Assembly: GCA_027214125.1 (NCBI GenBank)
Contig: JAPWHF010000015.1
Span: forward strand, 1 to 64,000
Direction: 5' to 3'
DNA: 64,000 nucleotides
From: Zoogloeaceae bacterium G21618-S1
GTDB taxonomy: Bacteria > Pseudomonadota > Gammaproteobacteria > Burkholderiales > Rhodocyclaceae
Shown piece by piece: positions 1 through 7,786 of the stretch; positions within the stretch are counted from its first letter, which is position 1; each line of letters starts with the position of its first letter. Below the pieces are notes generated by a model. That model did not search any database. It saw only the letters and a list, made by a program, of their open reading frames with translations, and was not told the DNA's origin. Both the position numbers and the translations under genes were made by a program.

Positions 1-310
1 CGAGCCGGTGTTCGGCAACCTGAGGCACAACAAGCGCCTGAGCCGCTTCACGCTGCGCGGCAGACAGAAGGTCGATGCTCAGTGGAAGCTGTGGTGCATG
101 ATGCACAACATCGAGAAGCTGGCGCATCACGGGTATGCGGGATAGATTACGGGGGTGGCACACCGCGGCACTTGGCCCTTTGGGCGACTCGATGAATCAA
201 GGCAGGACGATGCCGAAGCGAATGGACTGAACGGATGACGAATTCCCCCGCACCGGCGAACACCGGGAAGATCGACTCGGCCCGGAAACGGGTTTTTCTA
301 CAGCGTCGTT
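1..310 (+). mobile_element. 3' end of an IS1182-type insertion sequence
   Basis: The window opens inside a transposase reading frame (2-145) and runs on into about 165 bases without a gene. The sequence around 288-310, with a run of T then CTACAG and CGTTAG, resembles the outer end of IS1182-type elements as I know them. The exact right end is an inference, because the left end lies outside the window and no target duplication can be checked. The element abuts the integron-type cassettes that follow. Nothing else is visible between 146 and 307. Confidence 0.5.
2..145 (+). CDS. IS1182-family transposase, C-terminal fragment
   Basis: This frame is open from the first codon in the window and stops at TAG 143-145, giving 47 residues. 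It contains EPVFGNLRHNKRLSRF followed by the basic FTLRGR segment and ends in a short tail containing HNIEKLAHHG. That is the conserved C-terminus of IS1182/IS4-like DDE transposases, where the Glu of EPVFG belongs to the catalytic triad region. Only the end is present, so the window cannot tell whether the full gene is intact or the element active. Confidence 0.75.
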   Translation, partial: EPVFGNLRHNKRLSRFTLRGRQKVDAQWKLWCMMHNIEKLAHHGYAG

Positions 311-314
311 AGGT
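308..314 (+). other. integron-type core site (R' box) bordering cassette 1
   Basis: The heptamer GTTAGGT fits the integron core consensus GTTRRRY. It lies directly at the presumed insertion-sequence end and 10 bases before the start codon of the first cassette gene. It would be the upstream boundary of cassette 1. No partner inverse core is recognisable upstream, which suggests the insertion sequence removed or replaced the rest of this site. Confidence 0.45.
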
Positions 315-324
315 ACTTACCTGC

Positions 325-546
325 ATGTCGCGAAAAGGTATTGATAGAGTTCCAGAGCGGCTTATAAATGAATGTAGCTTCTGTCATAGAAAAGGCATAA
401 AGCCCGGGATTTTGGCGGTGGAGTTTCCTTCAGACCCGAAGACGCAGGAGTACTTCCGGATGCTAATCGACGAAATGGAATTGTGTGAGAATGGCCGCTG
501 TAGAGAATGCAATGAACTGTTCAATCGTCATGCCAATAGCACCTAA
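325..546 (+). CDS. cassette-borne small zinc-finger-like hypothetical protein
   Basis: This is a 73-residue protein of unknown function. Two cysteine pairs, CSFC (residues 17-20) and CRECN near residue 59, sit about 40 residues apart and could hold one zinc ion. Its codons are clearly more AT-rich than those of the surrounding chromosome. The stop codon lies inside the left end of an attC-like site (541-612) and the start follows a core-site heptamer (308-314), so the gene has the compact ORF-plus-attC layout of an integron cassette. No clear ribosome-binding site is seen, which is common in cassettes. I do not recognise the family; the zinc ribbon is inferred from cysteine spacing only. Confidence 0.65.
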   Translation: MSRKGIDRVPERLINECSFCHRKGIKPGILAVEFPSDPKTQEYFRMLIDEMELCENGRCRECNELFNRHANST

Positions 547-612
547 CACAGCGCTCAAAATGGACGCCAATTTCGCTTCGCTCCATTGGCGCCTTTTAGC
601 TCAGCGTTGGGC
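541..612 (+). other. attC-like recombination site 1
   Basis: The 72-base element begins with inverse core ACCTAAC (541-547) and ends with core GTTGGGC (606-612), matching RYYYAAC and GTTRRRY. The interior folds back on itself: GACGCCAA (563-570) pairs with TTGGCGCC (586-593), and GCTCAAAA and TTTTAGCTC form the outer imperfect arms. Length, polarity relative to the gene and imperfect symmetry fit integron attC sites. A covariance-model scan for attC would settle it. Confidence 0.7.
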
Positions 613-618
613 GTCGAG

Positions 619-927
619 ATGAGACCTTCGTCACGAGTGATTCTGCTAGTTGCCGCCGCTTTCGCGCTTGTCGTTGTTCTAGCTTGGAGCGGCACGTGGA
701 AAGCTACCGCACAGAATGAGTTGAGCGTCTGGTCCTCCGAACAAGACGCCGCCTATGCCGCGGCAAAGTCTAAGCCGATTGCTCAACCAGTTTCTCGCGT
801 AGATCGCAATGTCGAGGTGGTGGTGCTATGGGATACCTATGGAAAGGACTACTGGGCTTGCTATATAAAGACACCGGCCAATCAACTCGGCTGGGTTTTG
901 TGCACTTCATTGCAACGCGTTCGCTAA
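619..927 (+). CDS. cassette-borne membrane-anchored protein with SH3-like tail
   Basis: The product has 102 residues. I chose the ATG at 619 rather than 586, because the earlier start lies inside attC site 1 and the 619 start gives a clean N-terminus MRPSSR followed by a hydrophobic helix (about residues 6-25), a signal anchor or signal peptide. The soluble part ends in a stretch of alternating beta-type residues with DYWACYI and LGWVL, reminiscent of a small SH3-like domain. It is the only gene between two attC-like sites, so it is the second cassette. Its function is unknown; secreted or periplasmic SH3-like proteins are frequent cargo of chromosomal integron arrays. Confidence 0.6.
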   Translation: MRPSSRVILLVAAAFALVVVLAWSGTWKATAQNELSVWSSEQDAAYAAAKSKPIAQPVSRVDRNVEVVVLWDTYGKDYWACYIKTPANQLGWVLCTSLQRVR

Positions 928-964
928 AGACTGTGCAGCCTCCGTCCTTTCCGTTCGCTTCGCC

Positions 965-1051
965 GCCCAACCCGGCGCTCAACCTCGCTCCCTTCGGTCG
1001 CTGGACGCTGCGCGATAAAGCCGCGCAGCGCCGGTTAGCTCTACGTTAGCA
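965..1051 (+). other. attC-like recombination site 2 and end of the cassette array
   Basis: An 87-base imperfect palindrome runs from inverse core GCCCAAC (965-971) to a degenerate core GTTAGCA (1045-1051). CCGGCGC (972-978) pairs with GCGCCGG (1029-1035). The last two positions of the core depart from GTTRRRY, as expected where the array joins ordinary chromosome, because those bases come from the flank. The 159 bases after it (1052-1210) hold no gene or further attC that I can see. Confidence 0.6.
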
Positions 1052-1210
1052 GGTTGATGCGGCCGCCAGGGTCAGGTCTTGAAATACGACAAACACCCCA
1101 CTCCCACTCGAACGCATTCAGCATAAGCCGCTCGGCCCGTTTCGGAAACAAGCACCCAACCTAAGCTGCCCAGCCTCTCCAAAAAAAAAGCCCGCGCCAA
1201 GCCCAGACGC

Positions 1211-1241
1211 AAAACGGCCCCACCAACATGGCGGGGCCGTT
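1211..1241 (-). terminator. Rho-independent terminator of the flavodoxin-family gene
   Basis: Nine-base arms AACGGCCCC (1213-1221) and GGGGCCGTT (1233-1241) enclose an 11-base loop. Read on the minus strand, the hairpin is followed by a short T run (1211-1214). It lies 26 bases beyond the stop codon of the minus-strand gene at 1267 and insulates it from the cassette region. Confidence 0.75.
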
Positions 1242-1266
1242 CTTCATTCAAGGCTGCAGCGGGCGA

Positions 1267-1827
1267 TCACCCCATCCGCAGCGCCAGTTGGGCCACGCGC
1301 GCGCCCAGATGCTCGGCGGTGCGCAGGTCGGAGTCCTGCATGGCCTCGGCGCCCTGGTCGGAGTTCGATTGCGCCATGGCGCCGAGCTGTCCGCCGAGGC
1401 GGTTGAGGTCTTCGACCGAGCCTTTGCTGTGGTTGTTGCCCGGCATCAGGCCGAGGTTTACCCAGGTCATGCTGTGCTGGGCGGCGAAGACCGACAGCTG
1501 CACCAGCGCGTTGAGCTTGTCGCCCGATTGCGAGGCCGAGTTGGTGAAGCCGGCGGCGAGCTTGTCTTTCCAGCCCTGGCCGAACCACACCTTGGAACTG
1601 GCGTCCATGAAGGTCTTGAACGGCGCGGACACACTGCCCATGTAGGTCGGGGCGCCGAAGATGATGGCGTCGGCGGCGGCCAGGTCGTCCCAGTGGGCGT
1701 CGACCGCGTCGGCACCGATCTGCTGCACTTGCACGCCGTCGACCGAGGCGGCGCCTTTGGCGACATGTTCGGCCTGGCGGGCGGTGTGGCCGTAGCCGCT
1801 GTGATACACGATGGCGATTTTCTTCAT
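1267..1827 (-). CDS. flavodoxin-family NAD(P)H-dependent FMN reductase (WrbA-like)
   Basis: The 186-residue protein starts KKIAIVYHSGYGHTA, where SGYGHT (10-15) is the FMN-phosphate loop of flavodoxins. FGAPTYMGS (57-65) is the second flavin loop of WrbA-type NAD(P)H:quinone oxidoreductases, and the length is usual for that family. The start at 1827 has an AGGAGA ribosome site seven bases upstream; a longer frame to 1881 has none. It is transcribed away from a LysR regulator (1981), with a palindrome in the gap, which is the classic LysR arrangement for the gene it controls. The likely role is two-electron reduction of quinones or electrophiles; the exact substrate is unknown. Confidence 0.85.
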   Translation of the reverse strand: MKKIAIVYHSGYGHTARQAEHVAKGAASVDGVQVQQIGADAVDAHWDDLAAADAIIFGAPTYMGSVSAPFKTFMDASSKVWFGQGWKDKLAAGFTNSASQSGDKLNALVQLSVFAAQHSMTWVNLGLMPGNNHSKGSVEDLNRLGGQLGAMAQSNSDQGAEAMQDSDLRTAEHLGARVAQLALRMG

Positions 1828-1945
1828 GATGATTTCTCCTGTCGGGGCATCACCCGCCAGCGCAATGGCCGACTTTGGCAACGCCGCAATTGAATTTACT
1901 TCACTGTGGATGCATTATCAGGAAAGCCATCGATAATAAAAACCG

Positions 1946-1965
1946 ACAAATTTTGATCAATTTGT
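1946..1965. promoter_or_regulatory. candidate LysR operator
   Basis: ACAAATT (1946-1952) and AATTTGT (1959-1965) form perfect seven-base arms around a six-base centre. The site lies 16 bases before the LysR start and 119 bases from the divergent flavodoxin-family start. LysR regulators typically bind AT-rich dyads here. The assignment is inferred from symmetry and position. Confidence 0.5.
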
Positions 1966-1980
1966 TGAGCTAGATTCAAC

Positions 1981-2898
1981 ATGAAACTCACCCTCGACGC
2001 CCTGCTCATGCTCGACGCCATCGACACCGCCGGCAGCTTTGCCGCGGCGGCGCGACAACTGCATCGTGTGCCTTCGGCGCTGACCCACGCCGTACGGCGA
2101 CTGGAAGACGACCTGGGCTACGCCATCTTCGAGCGTGTCGGCCGGCGCGCCCTGCTGACCCCAGCCGGTCGCTCTCTGCTTACCGACGGTCGCCAGCTAC
2201 TCGCTGCCGCCGACGCGCTGGAGTGCCGCGCCAAACGGGTGGCGACCGGCTGGGAGGTGGAGCTGCGCATCGCGCTCAACGCGCTGGTGCCTTTCGCGCT
2301 GATGCTGCCGCTCATTCGGGACTTCGACGCGGCGAACCACGGCACACGCTTGCGCTTCAGCGGCGAGGTGCTGGCGGGCAGTTGGGATGCGCTCGGCGCC
2401 GGACGGGCCGATCTGGTGGTAGGCGCACCGGGCGAAGCGCCGCGCGACGCCCGCTTCGTCTCCCGACCGCTGGGCGATGCCGCGCTGATCTTCTGCATGG
2501 CGCCCGGGCACCCGCTGGCTTCGGCAGCCGAGCCGCTCTCCGCGCACGAAGTCGGCCAACACCGTGCGGTGGTCCTGGCCGACACAACGCGCGTCATGCA
2601 GGCGCGCAGTGCGGGGCTGGTGATTGGTCAGGACGCGCTGATCGTGCCGGACTTCCGCGCCAAGCTCGAGGCGCAGATTGCCGGCCTGGGCGTGGGCCAT
2701 CTGCCCTACTTTCTGGCGGCCGAGGCACTGGCTGACGGCCGGCTGGTCAGGCGTCAGACCGATGCCAGTCGCCTCCAGGAGCCGCTGCATCTGGCCTGGC
2801 GCCGCGACCACGACGGCCGCGCGCTGCAGTGGTTTGTCGAGCGCCTTACGGCCGCGCCCTGGCAGGCGCAGCTGGCGCAGGCGGTCAGATTGCCTTGA
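1981..2898 (+). CDS. LysR-family transcriptional regulator
   Basis: This is a 305-residue protein of normal LysR length. The winged helix-turn-helix occupies about residues 1-60, with the typical pattern of GSFAAAARQLHRVPSALTHAVRRLE. The effector-binding domain fills about 90-300 and includes the usual second-subdomain VVGAPGE and PLGDAAL segments. It is divergent from the flavodoxin-family gene at 1267-1827 and probably controls that gene and itself through the dyad at 1946-1965. The 3' end overlaps the convergent phospholipase-D-like gene by 14 bases. The effector cannot be read from sequence. Confidence 0.9.
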   Translation: MKLTLDALLMLDAIDTAGSFAAAARQLHRVPSALTHAVRRLEDDLGYAIFERVGRRALLTPAGRSLLTDGRQLLAAADALECRAKRVATGWEVELRIALNALVPFALMLPLIRDFDAANHGTRLRFSGEVLAGSWDALGAGRADLVVGAPGEAPRDARFVSRPLGDAALIFCMAPGHPLASAAEPLSAHEVGQHRAVVLADTTRVMQARSAGLVIGQDALIVPDFRAKLEAQIAGLGVGHLPYFLAAEALADGRLVRRQTDASRLQEPLHLAWRRDHDGRALQWFVERLTAAPWQAQLAQAVRLP

Positions 2899-5086
2899 AC
2901 AAGGCGTTGAATTCGTCGGCGGCCGCCGCGTCGCCCTGCATAATCCGCCGCGACAAGGCGTAGACCCGCTCAGTAGTGACCAGAATGCGGGCCTTCAGAT
3001 CGCGCCGCTGGGTGTCGTCGAGGCGATCTTCGCCGGCATAGCGGGCGAGTAGCTGGTCAATGAGTTGATTCATCTCCACACCGAGCACGGCGGCGTCGCG
3101 GCCGATAAGTGCTGTGTGCTCCGCCACTTTCGGCGTCGCGATCAAGGCCTGCAAATCGGCCACATAGCGGCTCACAAATGTTGGCGCATTGCGGATGTAG
3201 ACACCGTTGTTGCTGTCCATCATCAGGCTGCGCACATCGGCGTTGGCCGAACCAATGAAGATGTCCGAACCGAACACCATCACTTTTGAGTGCAGCGACA
3301 GTCGCGCATCGTCGCCCTTTTGATACTCAAGATAGCGCAGCGTGGCGGAGCCCGCGGACGGGCCAACGTCCTTGAGATGATCGGCAAGTGCCTTGAGCTG
3401 CCACACCGCCAGCAGATTGACGATATTCAGGTCGGTGGTGGCCAGCGAGTTGGTCAGCAAGGTGAGATCCACGCCCGCGCATGCACGACGCCCGTCGAGC
3501 ATCGCGGCGACGTCCTGCAGCAGGTTGGCCGGCAAGAAGAAATAGGCGTTGTGGATGATCACCGGCTGGCGCGCTGATGCCGGCCTGGCGCACACCTCGC
3601 GCAGCGCGGCACGCCATGTCGCCTGAATCATCTTGCCCGACGCCGCTTCACGATCATGGCGCGCACCATAGCTGCGCTGCCCGTTCGCGATCGGCAGATT
3701 CTCCAGGTAGTCGAGCCGGGCGCCAGCGTCGATCAGCAAGGGCTTCGGCGCTGCGCTTGGGCGGTAGTTGCGCGCGTGTTTTTTCAGGCGCGCGCGATGC
3801 TGCTCGCCAAGCGCATCCAGCCGCGCAGACACGGGCACGAAATGCATCTCGAGGTAGTGGTCGACACAGGCTGCGTCCTTGCCCTGATTGCAGGCCGCTT
3901 GCGCCGCCTCGACCATGTCGAAATTCTCCAGCAGATCATTGGGCGCATGCTGACGCACCTCATCGAGCCGCGCCACCATGTTGCCCAGCCCCCACAGGCG
4001 GTCAAAACTGGCAGTCAGTGCGGCGGGACGATCAGCAAGCGACAACGCCACATCGGTGTCCATGAAGATGTATTTGTCGGCCAGCGGATTGGGCGACATG
4101 TGATATTCGTCGGCCACGTTCCGCCCCCCCAACACCAGCGTGCGCCCGTCGGCCAGCAGGAATTTATGGTGGAGAAACTCGGTGAGATAGTCCCAGTCAC
4201 GCTGCGCCGCGGCGTTGTTCTGCCGCGACAGCGGCAAATAGCTGCTCACCGCATCAAACACCGGATTGACCTGCTCGGCGAAGGCGAGACGTACCACGGC
4301 CAGTTTGAATTTGGCCGCCAGGCCATCGACACCGCCCATGTAGCGCGCGCGGAAATAGAGCTTGCCCAGCTCCTTGAGTTTGGCGCTCTGGTCGGCGTTC
4401 GCACTGCCGGCGCCGGCAGCCAGCGCCTCGCTGTCGATCGCCTGACCGTGGGTCACGGCATAGGCCATCAGCTTGGCGTGCTTGCCATACAAGCCCGACA
4501 GAAACACGCCCGAGCCGGCCACGCTGCGGTTCAGCGCACTCGGCGCACCCGCTCCGCCGGGAGCAAGGCGCTGGCCGACCTCGGCCAGCTTGGCCACATC
4601 GCAGGCGCTGCCCGTTGCGCCGACATCTGCACAACTGAGCGTGAGAAAGGCCGCATCCTTGATGATCTCGACCGTCGGCCGATTGTAGAACCGCACCGCG
4701 ATGCGCCCTCGCCCCGCCCGCTCCAGCCAGCTGAAACGGTCGAGGTCTTTATAGGCACTGAAGTAATCGACCAGCAGGCGCACCTGCACGCCCCGCGCCG
4801 CGGCATCGATCAGGGCCTGACTGAGCCGCGACGAGGTGTAATCGTCGGCGAAGATGTAATAGGCCAGATCGAGGCTCTGCGTAGCCGATTCGATCGCCCG
4901 CAGCTTGGCCGCGAAGGCCGCATCGTTGTTGGTCAGCACCTCGCCCGACACCAAAGCGAGCGGTCCGGCTGACGCCTGCTGCTCCAGGCCCTCCGCCAGA
5001 CCGACCGGCTTCACTGATGGCGCCAGCGCGCACCCTCCCAGAATCCAGCCGGCGAGCATGACTGTGGCAACACGGTGCAGTCTCAT
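2885..5086 (-). CDS. phospholipase D / cardiolipin synthase-like lipoprotein
   Basis: The 733-residue protein has a lipoprotein signal ending LGGC, with acylated Cys 19. The start at 5086 has AAGGAGA upstream. The first HKD motif reads HHKFLLAD (His 306, Lys 308, Asp 313) followed by GGRN. The second reads LHSKVMVFG (His 599, Lys 601) followed by IGSAN, but Gly stands where Asp is usual. The N-terminal part also carries the AYYIFADD and RLLVDYF pattern of PLD-fold domains. It probably acts on phospholipid head groups or transfers phosphatidyl groups at the periplasmic face. It is longer than E. coli ClsC (about 470 residues) because of an insert between the half-domains. The substrate is unknown. 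Confidence 0.85.
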   Translation of the reverse strand: MRLHRVATVMLAGWILGGCALAPSVKPVGLAEGLEQQASAGPLALVSGEVLTNNDAAFAAKLRAIESATQSLDLAYYIFADDYTSSRLSQALIDAAARGVQVRLLVDYFSAYKDLDRFSWLERAGRGRIAVRFYNRPTVEIIKDAAFLTLSCADVGATGSACDVAKLAEVGQRLAPGGAGAPSALNRSVAGSGVFLSGLYGKHAKLMAYAVTHGQAIDSEALAAGAGSANADQSAKLKELGKLYFRARYMGGVDGLAAKFKLAVVRLAFAEQVNPVFDAVSSYLPLSRQNNAAAQRDWDYLTEFLHHKFLLADGRTLVLGGRNVADEYHMSPNPLADKYIFMDTDVALSLADRPAALTASFDRLWGLGNMVARLDEVRQHAPNDLLENFDMVEAAQAACNQGKDAACVDHYLEMHFVPVSARLDALGEQHRARLKKHARNYRPSAAPKPLLIDAGARLDYLENLPIANGQRSYGARHDREAASGKMIQATWRAALREVCARPASARQPVIIHNAYFFLPANLLQDVAAMLDGRRACAGVDLTLLTNSLATTDLNIVNLLAVWQLKALADHLKDVGPSAGSATLRYLEYQKGDDARLSLHSKVMVFGSDIFIGSANADVRSLMMDSNNGVYIRNAPTFVSRYVADLQALIATPKVAEHTALIGRDAAVLGVEMNQLIDQLLARYAGEDRLDDTQRRDLKARILVTTERVYALSRRIMQGDAAAADEFNALFKAI

Positions 5087-5272
5087 CAGGTCTCCTTGTT
5101 CGGGCGGTCGCGGCACCAGGCGATACAGCCACTCAGCGCGTATGCATATGCCACAGTATAGCCACGCATCTAGCTCCTGCGGCGCACTTCAACACGCCCA
5201 TCCATGCCTAAAGTCTCAATGCCGGTTCGCCGTTAAAATGCGCACTCATTTTCCCGAAACAGGTCCGCCACA

Positions 5273-5650
5273 ATGCCCTCGCGCAAACTTCTGATCGTCG
5301 ACGACATGGACGCCATCCGCACGCTGGTAGCGGCCATCGGCCGTGACGCCGGCTTTGAAGTGCACCAGGCCAACAACGGCGAACAAGCCCTGTTCCTCTG
5401 CCAGACCATCGCATTCGACGTGGTGCTGTGCGATCAGAACATGCCCAGGATGAGTGGTGAAGCCTTCGTCACCAAACTGCGTGAGGCCGGCAATGACACT
5501 CCGGTGGTCATGCTCACCGGCGAGACCGACCGCAAAAAAATCGCAGCGCTGGTGAGCGTCGGCATCAACGGCTTCATCCGCAAGCCCTTCAAACCCGAGC
5601 AGATCTATCAGGCACTGGAGCGCGTCAAGCCGCGCACTGCCGCGGCCTGA
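5273..5650 (+). CDS. single-domain CheY-like response regulator
   Basis: The 125-residue stand-alone receiver has acidic pocket Asp 10 and Asp 11, phosphoacceptor Asp 54 (VVLCDQNMP), Thr 82 and Lys 104 followed by Pro, so all catalytic residues are present. There is no output domain, so it must signal by protein contact. No histidine kinase gene adjoins it, making it an orphan. It shares the SGEAFV and KPFKP segments with a second orphan receiver at 27875-28378, which suggests a common origin. The partner is unknown. Confidence 0.9.
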   Translation: MPSRKLLIVDDMDAIRTLVAAIGRDAGFEVHQANNGEQALFLCQTIAFDVVLCDQNMPRMSGEAFVTKLREAGNDTPVVMLTGETDRKKIAALVSVGINGFIRKPFKPEQIYQALERVKPRTAAA

Positions 5651-5857
5651 CCGGCGCGGCGCCTGCCGCAAACCAGACGCTCGGCCATCAACAGGGCGAC
5701 CGCGCTCGCAAGCTCGAGCGTTCAAGCCCCGATCTCACCCCGACCCAAATCGCGTCCGATACCCCGGCGCACTGTCACCGCTGTCCCGCCCTTCGTGTTA
5801 CGGTCAAGTCGCATCGGGGAAAAGTCTCAGAACGTCCATCTGATCCGGGGACCGCGC

Positions 5858-7480
5858 ATGACGCATCTACGTCTTATGGGCATGCTGTTGGTCGGCCTGC
5901 TGCTATCGGGGTGTTCGCAGTTCACGCCGTACCGGATCGCGCTCCCGGCGGGCTCGGCGCCCACCGGCGTCGCCTGCGAAGTGCCCGGCCAGCTGGCCGA
6001 CGGCAGCGCCGCACCGACCACGCTTCCGCCCTGCGAGACAGCCGACGACACCCTTCCCGCGCCGGCCCTCCAGCACCGCCACTACACCAGCACCTTCCGC
6101 GACAAGACCGGCGCGGCTGACCCAGCGGACAAGGGCGATTACTTTCTCTCCTTCGTCGAGTTCGACGATCAGGGCTGGTTCGCCGACCGCCGCCAGATGG
6201 ACGCGCTGTTCGCGCTGCTCGCCGACCTCAAAAAACAGAAGCGCGAGACGCTGATCTACGTCTATGCCCACGGCTGGAAGCACAATGCCAGCCCCTGCGA
6301 CAACAACGTGGTGTGTTTCTCGCGACTGATCGAGCGCCTCGACCTTGCCGAGAAAAAGATCCGCAGCGACGACCCGGCCAAACAGCGCACCGTGGTCGGC
6401 GTCTATCTGGGCTGGCGCGGTCTGCCCTTCGGCACCGCGCTCAACAACCTGTCTTTCTGGTCGCGCAAGGACACCGCGGCGCGCGTCGGCAGTGGCGGGG
6501 TATTTGAACTCCTCACCCGCCTCAATGACTATCGTGACAGCCGTCAGGCCGGCAAAACCACCGACCCGCTGCGCACCCAGCTCGTCATCACCGGCCACAG
6601 CTTCGGTGGCCTGGTGGTCTACTCCGCCTTGTCCCACGCGCTGATGGAGCGCGCCGCACGCACCGGCGACACTGCCGGCGACACGCAATACGTCACGGTG
6701 AAGAGCTTTGGCGACTTCGTGATGCTGGTCAATCCGGCCTTTGAAGGCTCGCGCTACGAGCCGCTTTTCCACATCGCCACCCAACGCTGCTACGAGACGA
6801 CCCAGCGCCCGGCAATGATGATCGTCACCTCCGAAGCCGACAGCGCCACCCGGCTGGCCTTTCCGGCCGGGCGCGTCATGAGTACCATGCTCCAGCACGC
6901 AAAATCACCCGCGCAGCGAGACAGCATCCTCCAGACCGTCGGCCACAACGCCCGCTATGTCACCCACGAGCTTATCGACGAAACCGCGGACAAGCTTGCA
7001 CCCCGCATCGTCGATACATCCGACTGCGGCTGCCCCTACCTCGACCCTACCGCCACCTGGGGCCAGCAAGGCCTGCTGCAACTGATGGGCGGCATCATCG
7101 CCGTGCAGGCCGGGCAGAACCAATACGGCGGCGATGACGACCCAAGCCAGAAGACCGTCGCGCTCAAGCCGGTGCCCAGCGCCACCGCCAGTTCAAGCTA
7201 CGCCGCGAACTACCCCTTCCTGGTGGTCAAGACCGGCGAATCGCTGATCCCCAACCACAACGCCATCTACAACGAGCGCTTCACCACCTTCACCCAGGTA
7301 TTCATGCTCTCGCATGTGCTCAACGGCACGCCACTGCCGGCCGACGCCGGAAAACAACAATGCCTGGCCGACCCGCAAGCCCTCGCCCGGCACGGCGAAA
7401 CCGGCCTGCCGCCGCCGTGGCTGTCCTGCCTGAACGACAAAGGTGAGGCCTGCGCTTCGGCGGGCACGTGGCCGCGCTGA
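5858..7480 (+). CDS. alpha/beta-hydrolase-fold lipoprotein
   Basis: The 540-residue protein begins with a lipoprotein signal ending LLSGC (Cys 19). I chose the ATG at 5858 because the longer GTG frame from 5795 adds 21 residues that break the signal peptide. YAHGWKHNA (136-144) resembles the oxyanion-hole strand and GHSFGGL (246-252) is a nucleophile elbow with Ser 248. This places it with serine hydrolases or esterases anchored to the envelope. The last 150 residues match no domain I know. It stands alone between a receiver gene and a minus-strand operon. The substrate is unknown. Confidence 0.75.
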   Translation: MTHLRLMGMLLVGLLLSGCSQFTPYRIALPAGSAPTGVACEVPGQLADGSAAPTTLPPCETADDTLPAPALQHRHYTSTFRDKTGAADPADKGDYFLSFVEFDDQGWFADRRQMDALFALLADLKKQKRETLIYVYAHGWKHNASPCDNNVVCFSRLIERLDLAEKKIRSDDPAKQRTVVGVYLGWRGLPFGTALNNLSFWSRKDTAARVGSGGVFELLTRLNDYRDSRQAGKTTDPLRTQLVITGHSFGGLVVYSALSHALMERAARTGDTAGDTQYVTVKSFGDFVMLVNPAFEGSRYEPLFHIATQRCYETTQRPAMMIVTSEADSATRLAFPAGRVMSTMLQHAKSPAQRDSILQTVGHNARYVTHELIDETADKLAPRIVDTSDCGCPYLDPTATWGQQGLLQLMGGIIAVQAGQNQYGGDDDPSQKTVALKPVPSATASSSYAANYPFLVVKTGESLIPNHNAIYNERFTTFTQVFMLSHVLNGTPLPADAGKQQCLADPQALARHGETGLPPPWLSCLNDKGEACASAGTWPR

Positions 7481-7576
7481 TCGCTGCTCGGCGGTGAACC
7501 CGGGTTGGCGCTGACGGCGTCGAACGGAGCGACACAGGCCGCCTGAGGCGAGGCGCCGCGAAGGCCGTGCGAAGGC

Positions 7577-7777
7577 TTACTGCTGCTCTGCCGCTTTCAA
7601 GCGCTCCATGGCCTGCGCGTTAGCGGCGTCGAGTTGCGCTTGCACCTGCGCCTTGACGGCCTGGGCCTGTTCGACTTCCTTGACCTTGGCGGCGGCCACG
7701 GTCGCCGCGCTGGTGGCGGTTTCGGCGCCGCAGGCGGTCAGCGCGGCGGCGGCGAGCAGAAGGATCAGCGTGCGCAT
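7577..7777 (-). CDS. small alanine-rich lipoprotein downstream of pxpA
   Basis: A 66-residue product with a signal peptide ending LTAC (Cys 16). The rest is Ala, Gln, Lys and Glu in a continuous helical pattern (about 20-64), probably a coiled coil like Lpp-type small lipoproteins. The start is only nine bases beyond the pxpA stop, with AGGGG in front, so it should be transcribed as the last gene of the 5-oxoprolinase operon. No link between such a lipoprotein and pyroglutamate metabolism is known to me; it may simply share the transcript. Confidence 0.7.
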   Translation of the reverse strand: MRTLILLLAAAALTACGAETATSAATVAAAKVKEVEQAQAVKAQVQAQLDAANAQAMERLKAAEQQ

Positions 7778-7786
7778 GACAAACCC

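Noticed and set aside
1150-1163. Possible third attC (ACCCAAC inverse core)
   Set aside because: No matching core or palindromic partner follows before the chromosomal terminator.
3656-4972. 438-codon plus-strand frame opposite the PLD-like gene
   Set aside because: Shadow of the HKD-containing gene; composition typical of antisense frames.
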